Assembly (NCBI GenBank): GCA_016712315.1
Contig: JADJRG010000022.1
Coordinates: 868,001-932,000 of the forward strand
Origin: Nannocystis sp.
GTDB lineage: Bacteria > Myxococcota_A > Polyangia > Nannocystales > Nannocystaceae
DNA: 64,000 bases
Direction of reading: 5' to 3'
In this document: positions 11,004-18,494 of the stretch, piece by piece
Layout of the letters: the number at the start of each line of letters is the position of its first letter
How positions within the stretch are numbered: the first letter of the stretch is position 1
The notes under the pieces: generated by a model
What the model was told of the DNA's origin: nothing
What the model saw: the letters and a program-made list of their open reading frames with translations, nothing else
Databases searched by the model: none
Translations under genes and position numbers: made by a program

Positions 11004-11960
11004 ATGACCATCCTGCTCGACGGCGCCATGGGCACGGAGCTCGAGCGCCGGGGCGCCCGCACCGGCGCCCCCCTCTGGTCCGCCCACGCCTTGCTCGAGG
11101 CGCCCGAGCTCGTCCGCCAGATCCACCTCGACTACCTACGCGCCGGCGCGCAGGTGATCACCACCAACACCTTCCGCACCCACGCGCGTAACCTCGCCCC
11201 TGCCGGCCTCGGCGAGCGGGCCGCCGCGCTCACCCACCTCGCCGTCCAGCTCGCCTGCCAGGCCCGCGATCTCGCGAGCGCCGACGATCCCACCGCCGGG
11301 CGCGCCGTCATCGCCGGCTCGATCCCACCCCTCGAGGACAGCCTCGCCCCCGAGCGCTCGCCCGCGCGTCAGCGCGCCTTCCTCGAGCATCGAGCGCACG
11401 CGCGCCACCTCGCCCAAGCCGGCTGCGACCTCCTGCTCGTCGAGACCATCGGCCGCGTCGACGAGGCCCACGCCGCCTGCGACGCCGCCCTCGCCACCGG
11501 TCTGCCCGTCTGGCTCGCCGTCGTCGGCCGCGCCGACGGCAAGCTCCTCGGCGGCGAGACCTTCCACGATCTCATCACCGAGCTCGCCCCGCTGCCGATC
11601 GGCGCCCTCCTCCTCAACTGCACCCAGCTCACCCATCTGCCCGCCCTGCTCCCGCCCCTCCTCCACGCCGCCGAGCGAGCCCCCCACCTCGCCCTCGGCC
11701 TCTACCCGCACACGGGCGCCCAAGACCCACAGCGCGGCTGGTGCACCCACGCCACCGACCCCCAGGGCCTCACCGCGGCGCTCGCCGCCGCCCAACGCGC
11801 CTCCCCGCGCCTCACCCTGCTAGGCGCCTGCTGCGGCTCCACCCCCGCCTGGATCGCCGAGCTCGCCCGCCGCTTCCACCCCACCGCCGACGATCGCCGC
11901 GCCGGCTTCGCCGAGCTCGATCGCCTGCTCGCCCGCGGCGCCCCGCCGGACCTGGCCTAA
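11004..11960 (+). CDS. Homocysteine S-methyltransferase family protein
   Basis: A 318-residue zinc-dependent methyltransferase of the homocysteine-binding (Pfam S-methyl_trans) family. The N-terminus ILLDGAMGTELERRG is diagnostic. The zinc Cys ligands are in LLLNCTQ and LLGACCGSTPAWI, and ITTNTFRTHARNL is the conserved substrate-binding segment. This is the short stand-alone form, like MmuM, which uses S-methylmethionine or another methyl donor rather than cobalamin. The donor cannot be read from the sequence. The stop lies 11 bases from the end of the convergent lipoprotein gene. Confidence 0.92.
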   Translation: MTILLDGAMGTELERRGARTGAPLWSAHALLEAPELVRQIHLDYLRAGAQVITTNTFRTHARNLAPAGLGERAAALTHLAVQLACQARDLASADDPTAGRAVIAGSIPPLEDSLAPERSPARQRAFLEHRAHARHLAQAGCDLLLVETIGRVDEAHAACDAALATGLPVWLAVVGRADGKLLGGETFHDLITELAPLPIGALLLNCTQLTHLPALLPPLLHAAERAPHLALGLYPHTGAQDPQRGWCTHATDPQGLTAALAAAQRASPRLTLLGACCGSTPAWIAELARRFHPTADDRRAGFAELDRLLARGAPPDLA

Positions 11961-11971
11961 AGACCTAACGA

Positions 11972-13867
11972 TCACTGCGGGATCAAGTCGAGGTCCAGCC
12001 CGCCCGGGTACCAGTACGAGCCGTAGCTCTGCACCCCGTACACGCTGATCCCCACCGGCACGTCGCTGCTGACCGCGTGGTTGCCTTGGTTGATGTTCGG
12101 CAGCTTCACGTGGGCCACCTGGTAGTTCGAGGCCCCCACCGCCTGCCAGCTCCCCACGGCCGCCCCGTCGACCGTCACCACCGCGCCCTTCGGCGCCAGG
12201 ATATCCACATAATTCGCCTGCCACAGCGTCGCCGCGTGGAACAGGTACGCCGTCCGCCACTGCTGCGGGTTCACGGCCAGCAGCATCGCCGGGTCGCTCG
12301 CCCCGAAGCCGCCGTCTTGGCCCACCATATACTGCGCCACCAAGATCTTCTTATCGGCGGAGACCACGAATTTCTGGGTCGTCGACGGCAGCTCGAGGAA
12401 GTCCCCCGCCTTGGCCAGCAGCTTGTTCCCCGGCTGATCTGGCTCAAAGGTCAGCGTCGTCGCGTCCTCGCTCGCGATCACGCGCACCACCTGACCCTTG
12501 TCGAGCTTGTCGTTCGGCACCTGCACCGGCGGCACCACCACGTACTCCTTCGCCAGCGTCTCGATCGGGAACATCGACTCCTCCAGGTGATCACAGGCGG
12601 TCACGTTCAGCGGCACGTTCGTGCACTTGTGGCCGCCGAACACCTGCACCGGCTTGTCCGCCGCGATGATCGTGCCCGTCACGTCTCCGTTGTAATTGCT
12701 CAGCACCTGCAAGACGTCGCCCTCGTTCAGCGAGATCACCCCCTTGCCGTCCGCCGCCACCCCGCCGCCCGGCTTCACGATCCCGCCCGTCCCGGACGGC
12801 TTCAGCGTCACCGTCGTCCCGTCGAAGCGGGCCACCACCGAATACAGCCCCGGCACCGCGTTCCCCCCGAACGGCCACGTCGGCCACGCCGCCACCACAT
12901 AGTTCCCCGTCCACGTGTTGGTCGGCAGCAGCAGCGACGCGTCGTTCGTGTGCGTCACTGTCAGCGGGTTGTACTGGTACACCGTCACCGGCCGGGTGCT
13001 ACGCAGCCGATACGCCCCATCGGGCACCACCACGCTGCCCCCGTAGCCCGAGCTCAGCGCCGGCACCCACGGCAGCGTGACGAGCTGCACGCTCGCCGGC
13101 GCCACCTGCACCACCGTCACCGGATCCGGCCCCTTCGTCACCGTCACCTGCACCATCTCGTCCGAGGTGTTCGCCACCGCCACCGCCCAGACGAAGCTCG
13201 GCGCCGAGTTGTACCCGTCGAATTGTTGCAGCACCGTCGGGTAGTAGTCGCAGCCGATGTAGCTCAGCCCCAGCGCCGCGCACGCCCCCACGCACGCGCC
13301 CGCGTCCGGGTCACACGCCAGCCCCTGCACCGCGTCGCACTCCTCCGAGGGCACGAAGCCCTCGCCCATCGCGTCGCAGGTCAGCACCATCGATCCTTCG
13401 CACTTGGTCGACCCTGGCGCGCACAGCACACAGCCCAGCTCGGCCACGCACTCGTCCGCGCACACCTCCTCGCTCGAGAAGCCCCCGAGCCCGTCGCACA
13501 CCTTCGCGACCCCCTCCTCGCACAGCATCGTCCCCTCCGCGCACGGCGGCTCCCCCGTCGTCGTGCTCGTCGTCGACGCTGTCGTCGCCCCGTCCGTCGT
13601 CGTGCCTGCGCTCGTCGTGCCCGCGCTGCTCGTGCTCGGATCGACCGTATCGCTCGCCCCCGAGCTCGTCGTCTCGCCCGCGCTCATGCCCGTCGTCGCC
13701 CCCGAGCTCGTCCCCGTCGTCGTCGTCGCCCCCGAAGTCGTCGCGCCTGAGCTGCTCGCCGTCGTGCTCCCGCTCCCGCCGGTGGTCGCCGTCGTGTCTG
13801 CGCCGCCGTCGTCACCGCAGGCGAAGAGAGGGAGCGCGAGGAGCGGGGCGAGGCGTCGGAGCTGCAT
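11972..13867 (-). CDS. IgGFc-binding-like surface lipoprotein
   Basis: A 631-residue predicted lipoprotein: lipobox LFAC (Cys17), an unusually long Thr/Ser/Gly linker (about residues 25-105), then a Cys-rich module (CAEGTMLCEEGVAKVCDGLG and related repeats). A large beta-rich domain follows, beginning near the YPTVLQQFDGYN segment. Motifs such as GAYRLRSTRPVTVYQYNPL, DASLLLPTNTWTGNYVVAAW and VQVFGGHKCTNVP match the IgGFc-binding N-terminal domain often found in myxobacterial cell-surface proteins. It should be displayed on the outer membrane, probably in adhesion. The start is backed by the -10-like TAGGTT six bases upstream (13874-13879). Confidence 0.85.
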   Translation of the reverse strand: MQLRRLAPLLALPLFACGDDGGADTTATTGGSGSTTASSSGATTSGATTTTGTSSGATTGMSAGETTSSGASDTVDPSTSSAGTTSAGTTTDGATTASTTSTTTGEPPCAEGTMLCEEGVAKVCDGLGGFSSEEVCADECVAELGCVLCAPGSTKCEGSMVLTCDAMGEGFVPSEECDAVQGLACDPDAGACVGACAALGLSYIGCDYYPTVLQQFDGYNSAPSFVWAVAVANTSDEMVQVTVTKGPDPVTVVQVAPASVQLVTLPWVPALSSGYGGSVVVPDGAYRLRSTRPVTVYQYNPLTVTHTNDASLLLPTNTWTGNYVVAAWPTWPFGGNAVPGLYSVVARFDGTTVTLKPSGTGGIVKPGGGVAADGKGVISLNEGDVLQVLSNYNGDVTGTIIAADKPVQVFGGHKCTNVPLNVTACDHLEESMFPIETLAKEYVVVPPVQVPNDKLDKGQVVRVIASEDATTLTFEPDQPGNKLLAKAGDFLELPSTTQKFVVSADKKILVAQYMVGQDGGFGASDPAMLLAVNPQQWRTAYLFHAATLWQANYVDILAPKGAVVTVDGAAVGSWQAVGASNYQVAHVKLPNINQGNHAVSSDVPVGISVYGVQSYGSYWYPGGLDLDLIPQ

Positions 13868-13873
13868 CCGAGC

Positions 13874-13879
13874 AACCTA
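13874..13879 (-). promoter_or_regulatory. -10-like TAGGTT, 6 bases before ATG 13867
   Basis: Minus-strand TAGGTT followed by GCTCGG and the ATG. The spacing predicts that transcription starts at or next to the start codon. No clear -35 element is visible. Confidence 0.5.
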
Positions 13880-13921
13880 TCACGGCGAAACCCGCCCCCT
13901 CGGGCCTGCTCACGGGCCGGC

Positions 13922-14572
13922 TCACGGGCCGCGCAGCCGCGTCCCGAAGACCACGTCCCAGAGCGCGATCGAGATGCCAAAGTTCCCGCCGGAGCGCGCG
14001 TGATGGCGCAGGTGATGCCGCCGCAGCCGCGCCCCGAACCACGGCCGCGCGCTGTGGTGCGCCGCGTAGTGCGCCGCCTCGTACACCAGATACCCGAAGA
14101 TCTGCCCGGCCAGCGCCGCCTGCCAGCCGCCACCGATCACCAGCCCATCGATCGCCGCCAGCAGCAGCGCCAGCGATCCGCCTTGGAAGGGCGTCGCCGC
14201 CAGTCGCTCGCGGTCCATCGGCGTCCGGTGGTGGTGCGTGTGCAGCACGAAGCGCGCGACCTTCCGTGCGTCTGTCTCACCAGACAGGTGAAAGATCGCC
14301 CGGTGCATCCAGTACTCCAGCAGCGTCCAGCTCAGCCACCCCCCGGCGAAGAGCGCCCCCAGCGCCCCCCAGCGCGGCCCTATCGCCATCGCCGCGGCCC
14401 ACAGCGCCCACCCGATCACCGGCGCGAACAGCACGTACGGGCACGCCGGGTGCGCCCGCGTCAGCCCCTCCAGCAGCCGCGAGCGAAAGAAGCGCACCGG
14501 CGCCGCCGAGCGCAGCTCCGGCGCCGCCAGCCCCGCCGCCACGCACTCCTCCGTCAGCGGCCCCGCGCCCAC
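13922..14572 (-). CDS. Fatty-acid hydroxylase / sterol desaturase family membrane enzyme
   Basis: A 216-residue membrane protein with the His clusters of the diiron fatty-acid hydroxylase superfamily: WMHRAIFH, HTHHHRTP, EAAHYAAHH and LRRHHLRHH. Hydrophobic helices flank these, as expected for an integral membrane oxygenase that hydroxylates a lipid. The residue order (HxxxxH, HxxHH-like, HxxxH, HHxxHH) is close to the ceramide/fatty-acid 2-hydroxylase (FA2H/Scs7) type without a cytochrome b5 domain. The GTG start is six bases after the stop of the metzincin gene, so the two are probably co-transcribed. Substrate is inferred only. Confidence 0.88.
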   Translation of the reverse strand: MGAGPLTEECVAAGLAAPELRSAAPVRFFRSRLLEGLTRAHPACPYVLFAPVIGWALWAAAMAIGPRWGALGALFAGGWLSWTLLEYWMHRAIFHLSGETDARKVARFVLHTHHHRTPMDRERLAATPFQGGSLALLLAAIDGLVIGGGWQAALAGQIFGYLVYEAAHYAAHHSARPWFGARLRRHHLRHHARSGGNFGISIALWDVVFGTRLRGP

Positions 14573-14578
14573 GATCGT

Positions 14579-15346
14579 TCACCCCTCGGCCGTCACCGAG
14601 CGCAGCCGCAGCCCGCCGAGCGACGCCTTCAAGCGCCCGCGCATCTTCTTCAGCTCGCGCGCGTGGAACACCCGCTCGTCCAGCGGCCGCTCGATCCCCT
14701 CCGTCTTGTTCATCACGCTCGCGGGCAGCGACGAGTGCGGCAGCCCGAAGTAGTGCCCCAGCTCATGCGTCAGCACCAGCCGCCCTGCGATCTTCGAGAG
14801 GATGATCCAGCGCCGCGAACGATCCTCCCGGTCGCGCCAGTGCACCCCGCGGATCTCCCCTGGCTCATCCACGTTCGCCAGCGAGCCCGCCACGAAGACC
14901 TGGATCAGCGCCTCATCGTAGCGCCCTGCCCCGAGCCGATCGCGATCCCGACGGCTCACCACCGCCCCCTCCTCCGGCCGCAACGCCGACGCCGCGCGCA
15001 CCTCGAAGCTCACCTCGATCGGCGCGAAGCGGAGCTGCGCCTCGGTCACCTGCCCTGCCAGCCACGCCGCATCGACCACCATACCCGCCGCGTCCGCCGC
15101 CACGAACACGTGGATCCCCACGCAGCGGCGCGCTGGCGAGCAGCGCGGCGTCGCCTCGACCAGCGCCGCCAGCTCCGCCTCGCCAGGCGATCGCAGCGCC
15201 GCCGCGGGCGCGTCGACGCCCGCCGCCGAGCCCGCGCAAAAACGCGCCTTGGCCGGCGCCGCGACGACCCCCAACGAACCGACCAACAACGCCGCGCCTC
15301 CCCACCTGAGGGCGCGTATCGCTCGCCGGGGCCGCACCGCACGCAT
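14579..15346 (-). CDS. Secreted metzincin-type zinc metalloprotease
   Basis: A 255-residue protein with an N-terminal signal peptide (basic MRAVRPRRAIR, hydrophobic core, cleavage after AKA). The zinc site HELGHYFGLPH, in the form HExxHxxGxxH, and a Met-turn (SVMNKT) a few residues later identify a metzincin peptidase. The rest, about 150 residues before the site, matches no domain I can name. It is likely exported and degrades external protein. ATG 15346 is preferred over 15364 because a -10-like TAGGCT lies eight bases upstream. It is followed within six bases by the lipid hydroxylase gene. Confidence 0.85.
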   Translation of the reverse strand: MRAVRPRRAIRALRWGGAALLVGSLGVVAAPAKARFCAGSAAGVDAPAAALRSPGEAELAALVEATPRCSPARRCVGIHVFVAADAAGMVVDAAWLAGQVTEAQLRFAPIEVSFEVRAASALRPEEGAVVSRRDRDRLGAGRYDEALIQVFVAGSLANVDEPGEIRGVHWRDREDRSRRWIILSKIAGRLVLTHELGHYFGLPHSSLPASVMNKTEGIERPLDERVFHARELKKMRGRLKASLGGLRLRSVTAEG

Positions 15347-15354
15347 CGGCGTTG

Positions 15355-15360
15355 AGCCTA
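15355..15360 (-). promoter_or_regulatory. -10-like TAGGCT, 8 bases before ATG 15346
   Basis: Minus-strand TAGGCT, then CAACGCCG, then ATG. It supports the shorter protease start, since the alternative codon at 15364 would lie upstream of this element. Confidence 0.5.
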
Positions 15361-15414
15361 TCACAGCGGCGCTTCGGCGAGCCCTCGCGCTTGCGACGCC
15401 CCGCGCTACGCCGC

Positions 15415-15420
15415 TACCCT
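15415..15420 (+). promoter_or_regulatory. -10-like TACCCT, 6 bases before GTG 15427
   Basis: TACCCT followed by CCTCTC and the GTG of the kinase gene. It lies back-to-back with the divergent protease promoter in an 80-base gap and supports the GTG over an upstream TTG at 15352. Confidence 0.5.
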
Positions 15421-15426
15421 CCTCTC

Positions 15427-17433
15427 GTGGCGAGCACCTTGCCTGGCATCGGCGCCATCCCCCTCGGCGAGGCCCGCACCCTGCCTGGCATCAGCGACAC
15501 AGGGCCCTCCGAGCGGAGCGCCGCCACCCCGCCCGCGTCCCCCACCCTCACCTCGCTCGCCGATCTCTGCGCGCGTCTGGGCGTCGCCGTCCAGATCGCC
15601 CCTGGGCTCGCCGCGGACGCCCCCTCGCTGCGAGGCGGCGACGATCCTCGCTACCAGCTCGGCGTCGAGCTCGGCCGAGGCGGAGGCGGCCGCGTCCACC
15701 TCGCCACGGATCGAGACCTCCGCCGCAGCGTCGCCCTCAAGGTCCTGCAAGAGGCCCACCTCAGCGATCCCTTGCGCGTCCAGGCCTTCCTCGAGGAGGC
15801 CGTGATCACCGCCGGCCTCGAGCACCCCAACATCGTCCCGATCTACGACATTGGTTGGAGCCCCAACTTCGGCGTGTATTACACGATGCAGCGGCTCAGC
15901 GGCGGCACCCTCGCCGACCTCCTAGAGCGCGCCAAGCGCCGCCCCGAGGCCGCCCGCACCTTCGGCCTCTACCGCGCCCTGGGCGCCTTCACCGAGCTCT
16001 GTCGCGGCGTCGCCCACGCCCACCGCCGCGGCGTCATCCACTCGGATCTCAAGCCCGAGAACGTCTTCGTCGGCGACTACGGCGAGGTCGTGATCGTCGA
16101 CTGGGGCATGGCTCAATTGCTCGGCCCTGACGGAGCCAGCCAAGTACGCGCCCAGATCCGCGGCGGCACCCCCGAGTACATGGCCCCAGAGCAGTGCGTC
16201 GAGACCGGCAGCCACCTCGGCGTCGGCGTCGACGTCTGGGCCCTCGGCGTCATCCTCTACGAGCTGCTCACCGGCGACGTCCCGTTTCAGGGCGCCGACC
16301 CGCAGGAGACCGCCATGCGCGTGCTCATCGAGCCCCTCGTCCCCCCCGCCGATCGCGCCCCTGACCGCGGCATCCCCCCTGGAATCGATCAGATCTGCGT
16401 ACGGGCGCTCGAGCGCGACCGAGCCCGCCGCTACCCCAGCGTCGACGAGCTGCTCGGCGACGTCCAAGCCTACCTCGCCGGCACCCGCGAGCGCGCCCGC
16501 CGGGCCGAGCAGATCGTGCACGCGATCGAGAGCGCCAGCCTCCTGCTCGGCGCCATCGCCCCCCCCGAGCGAGAGATCGACGCCGAGCTCCGCCGCCCCG
16601 AGGCCCAGCTCGACCTCGAGCGCCTCGAAGCCCTCCGCGCCCAGCTCCTCGACACCTACGTGCCCGCCGCCCGCGCCCTGCTGCGCGGCCTCGAGCTCGA
16701 TCCCGCCGCCCCGCTCCTCCATCGCCACGCCAGCGATCTCTATTGGCGGCTCTTCACCCGCGTCTATCCCTCGCGCGTGCGCCCCGCCCCGGGGCTCGCC
16801 GCCCGCGCCATGGATCTGCTCACCGGCCTCAGCCAGCGCGCCTCGGCCGCGATCGTCCGCGCCGGCGCCGAGCGCTCTGGCGGCGACGCCGACACCTCGA
16901 CCTGGCTCACCGTCGTCCAACAGATCGCCGAGCAGGACGCCCGCGGCGGCACCGCCATGAAGCAGGTCGTCACCCGCGTCGCCAGCCTCGGTGAGATCCC
17001 GCTCTTCCGCGAGATGCAGCCCGCCAACCTCCTACCGATCGCCGAGGCCTGCACCGAGCATCGCCACGCCCCTGGCGCCACCATCTTCGCCCAAGGCGCC
17101 CCCGGCGACGCCCTCTTCGTCCTGCTCAGCGGCCACGTCGACATCCTCCGCGACGGCGCCGTCATCAACACCCTGCACCCAGGCGAGTGTTTTGGTGAGA
17201 TCGCCGTGCTCGGCGAGACCGCCCGCACCGCCTCCGCGATCGCCGTCGATCACGTCCACGTGCTCACCCTCGACGCCCCGCGCTTCCGCCAGATCGTCCG
17301 CGAGCGCGGCGAGATCGGCGTCGCCGTGATCCAGGCCTTAAGCGAGCGGATCCGCGTCGCCACCCGCCGCGAGGCCGCCCTGCGCTCCCTCGCCGGCGCG
17401 ATCCTCAGCCAGCACGGCGACCGCGGCCCCTGA
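15427..17433 (+). CDS. Ser/Thr protein kinase with C-terminal cyclic-nucleotide-binding domain
   Basis: A 668-residue soluble kinase. The kinase domain (about 76-350) has GRGGGGRVHL, Lys105 in VALK, HSD (205-207) in place of HRD, KPEN, DWG (225-227) in place of DFG, and APEQ. It is therefore a non-RD kinase, although Asp207 and Asp225 are kept. After a helical linker, residues about 522-640 form a cNMP-binding domain: phosphate-binding cassette GECFGEIAVLGETARTASA with Glu591, Arg600 and Thr601. The Thr after the Arg is the residue that favours cGMP in eukaryotic PKG. A short N-terminal LPGI repeat is odd. It converges on the cyclase gene (stops 5 bases apart), suggesting the cyclase makes its ligand. 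Confidence 0.9.
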   Translation: MASTLPGIGAIPLGEARTLPGISDTGPSERSAATPPASPTLTSLADLCARLGVAVQIAPGLAADAPSLRGGDDPRYQLGVELGRGGGGRVHLATDRDLRRSVALKVLQEAHLSDPLRVQAFLEEAVITAGLEHPNIVPIYDIGWSPNFGVYYTMQRLSGGTLADLLERAKRRPEAARTFGLYRALGAFTELCRGVAHAHRRGVIHSDLKPENVFVGDYGEVVIVDWGMAQLLGPDGASQVRAQIRGGTPEYMAPEQCVETGSHLGVGVDVWALGVILYELLTGDVPFQGADPQETAMRVLIEPLVPPADRAPDRGIPPGIDQICVRALERDRARRYPSVDELLGDVQAYLAGTRERARRAEQIVHAIESASLLLGAIAPPEREIDAELRRPEAQLDLERLEALRAQLLDTYVPAARALLRGLELDPAAPLLHRHASDLYWRLFTRVYPSRVRPAPGLAARAMDLLTGLSQRASAAIVRAGAERSGGDADTSTWLTVVQQIAEQDARGGTAMKQVVTRVASLGEIPLFREMQPANLLPIAEACTEHRHAPGATIFAQGAPGDALFVLLSGHVDILRDGAVINTLHPGECFGEIAVLGETARTASAIAVDHVHVLTLDAPRFRQIVRERGEIGVAVIQALSERIRVATRREAALRSLAGAILSQHGDRGP

Positions 17434-17438
17434 GCCGC

Positions 17439-18494
17439 TCAGCCCGCGCGCGGCGCCCCCGGCCACACCCGCTCGAGGAAGTGCGTCTGCACGACCCCCA
17501 GGCCCTTCAGCGTCAGCGACCCGCGCGAGCGCAGGTGGAAGCGCCCGCGATCCAGCAGCGCCGCGCTGCGGTCGCTCACGTGCGCCAGCATCGGCACGCT
17601 CGCCCGCTCCAGCCGGCTCGCCGCGTTCATCGCGTCGCCGAGCAGGCAGAAGCGGGGGGTTCGCGACCCGACCACCCCGCCGATCACCGGCCCCGAGTCG
17701 ATCCCGATCCGGATCTCCAGCGGCACCCCGTCGCCTGCGTCGAAGCCGTGGACCGCCTCGATCATGTCCAGCGCCATCGCCGCGACCGCGTCTGCGTCGC
17801 CGGGCCGCGCCTCTGGCACCCCGCCGACCACCACATAGCAGTCGCCGATCGTCTCCACCTTGTAGAGCCCGTGCCGCTCCGAGAGCGCGTCGAAGCTCGT
17901 ATACAGGCGATCGAGCAGCTCGAAGATCTGCCGCGCCCCGCGGGCCCGCGCCAGCGCCGTGAAGCCGACGATATCGGCGAAGAGCACCGTCACCGCTGGG
18001 AACAGCTCCCCGCCGAAGCTCCGCCCCTCGCGCAGCGCGCCGGCCACCGCCGCCGGCAGCATGCGATAGAGCAGCGCGTCGGACTTCTCGCGCTCGCGCT
18101 TCAGCTCGTCTTGCAGCGCGCGGATCGTCAAGTGCGTGCGCACCCGCGCCAGCACCTCCTCGATGTGAAACGGCTTGGTCACGTAGTCGACCCCGCCGAC
18201 CTCGAACGCCCGCACCTTATCGATCACCTCGTTCAGCGCGCTGAGGAAGATCACCGGCACGTCGCGGGTCGCCGGGTCCGCCTTCAGCCGCCGGCACACC
18301 TCATACCCGTCCGGCTCCGGCATGTGGATGTCGAGCAGGATCAGCGCCGGAGGGGCCGCCGCCGCCGCGCGGAGCGCCTGCGCCCCGCTGATCACCGGCC
18401 GCGCGCGGTAGCCCGCCGCGACCAGCACCTCGCTGAGCAGGCGCAGGTTCGCTGGGGTGTCATCGACGATCAGGATCTCATTCGCCTCGCTCAT
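17439..18494 (-). CDS. Response regulator fused to class III nucleotide cyclase (guanylate-type residues)
   Basis: A 351-residue protein. An N-terminal receiver domain (acidic pair Asp11/Asp12, phospho-acceptor Asp55 in LILLDIHMP, Lys in VTKP) is joined by a coiled linker (about 123-145) to a class III cyclase domain. Metal ligands are Asp174 (LFADIVGF) and Asp218 (TIGDCY); Asn290 and Arg294 complete the site. The purine-specificity pair reads Glu213 (KVETIGD) and Cys283 (FCLLGDAMN), the guanylate-cyclase pair rather than the Lys/Asp of adenylate cyclases. The ATG overlaps the histidine-kinase stop by four bases (18491-18494), so the two are translationally coupled and probably form a phosphorelay. 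cGMP output is inferred, not shown. Confidence 0.9.
   Translation of the reverse strand: MSEANEILIVDDTPANLRLLSEVLVAAGYRARPVISGAQALRAAAAAPPALILLDIHMPEPDGYEVCRRLKADPATRDVPVIFLSALNEVIDKVRAFEVGGVDYVTKPFHIEEVLARVRTHLTIRALQDELKREREKSDALLYRMLPAAVAGALREGRSFGGELFPAVTVLFADIVGFTALARARGARQIFELLDRLYTSFDALSERHGLYKVETIGDCYVVVGGVPEARPGDADAVAAMALDMIEAVHGFDAGDGVPLEIRIGIDSGPVIGGVVGSRTPRFCLLGDAMNAASRLERASVPMLAHVSDRSAALLDRGRFHLRSRGSLTLKGLGVVQTHFLERVWPGAPRAG

Noticed and set aside
17423..17438. Short hairpin at the kinase/cyclase convergent stops
   Set aside because: Only a five-base stem (GCGGC/GCCGC) around the stop codon, expected by chance in such GC-rich DNA.
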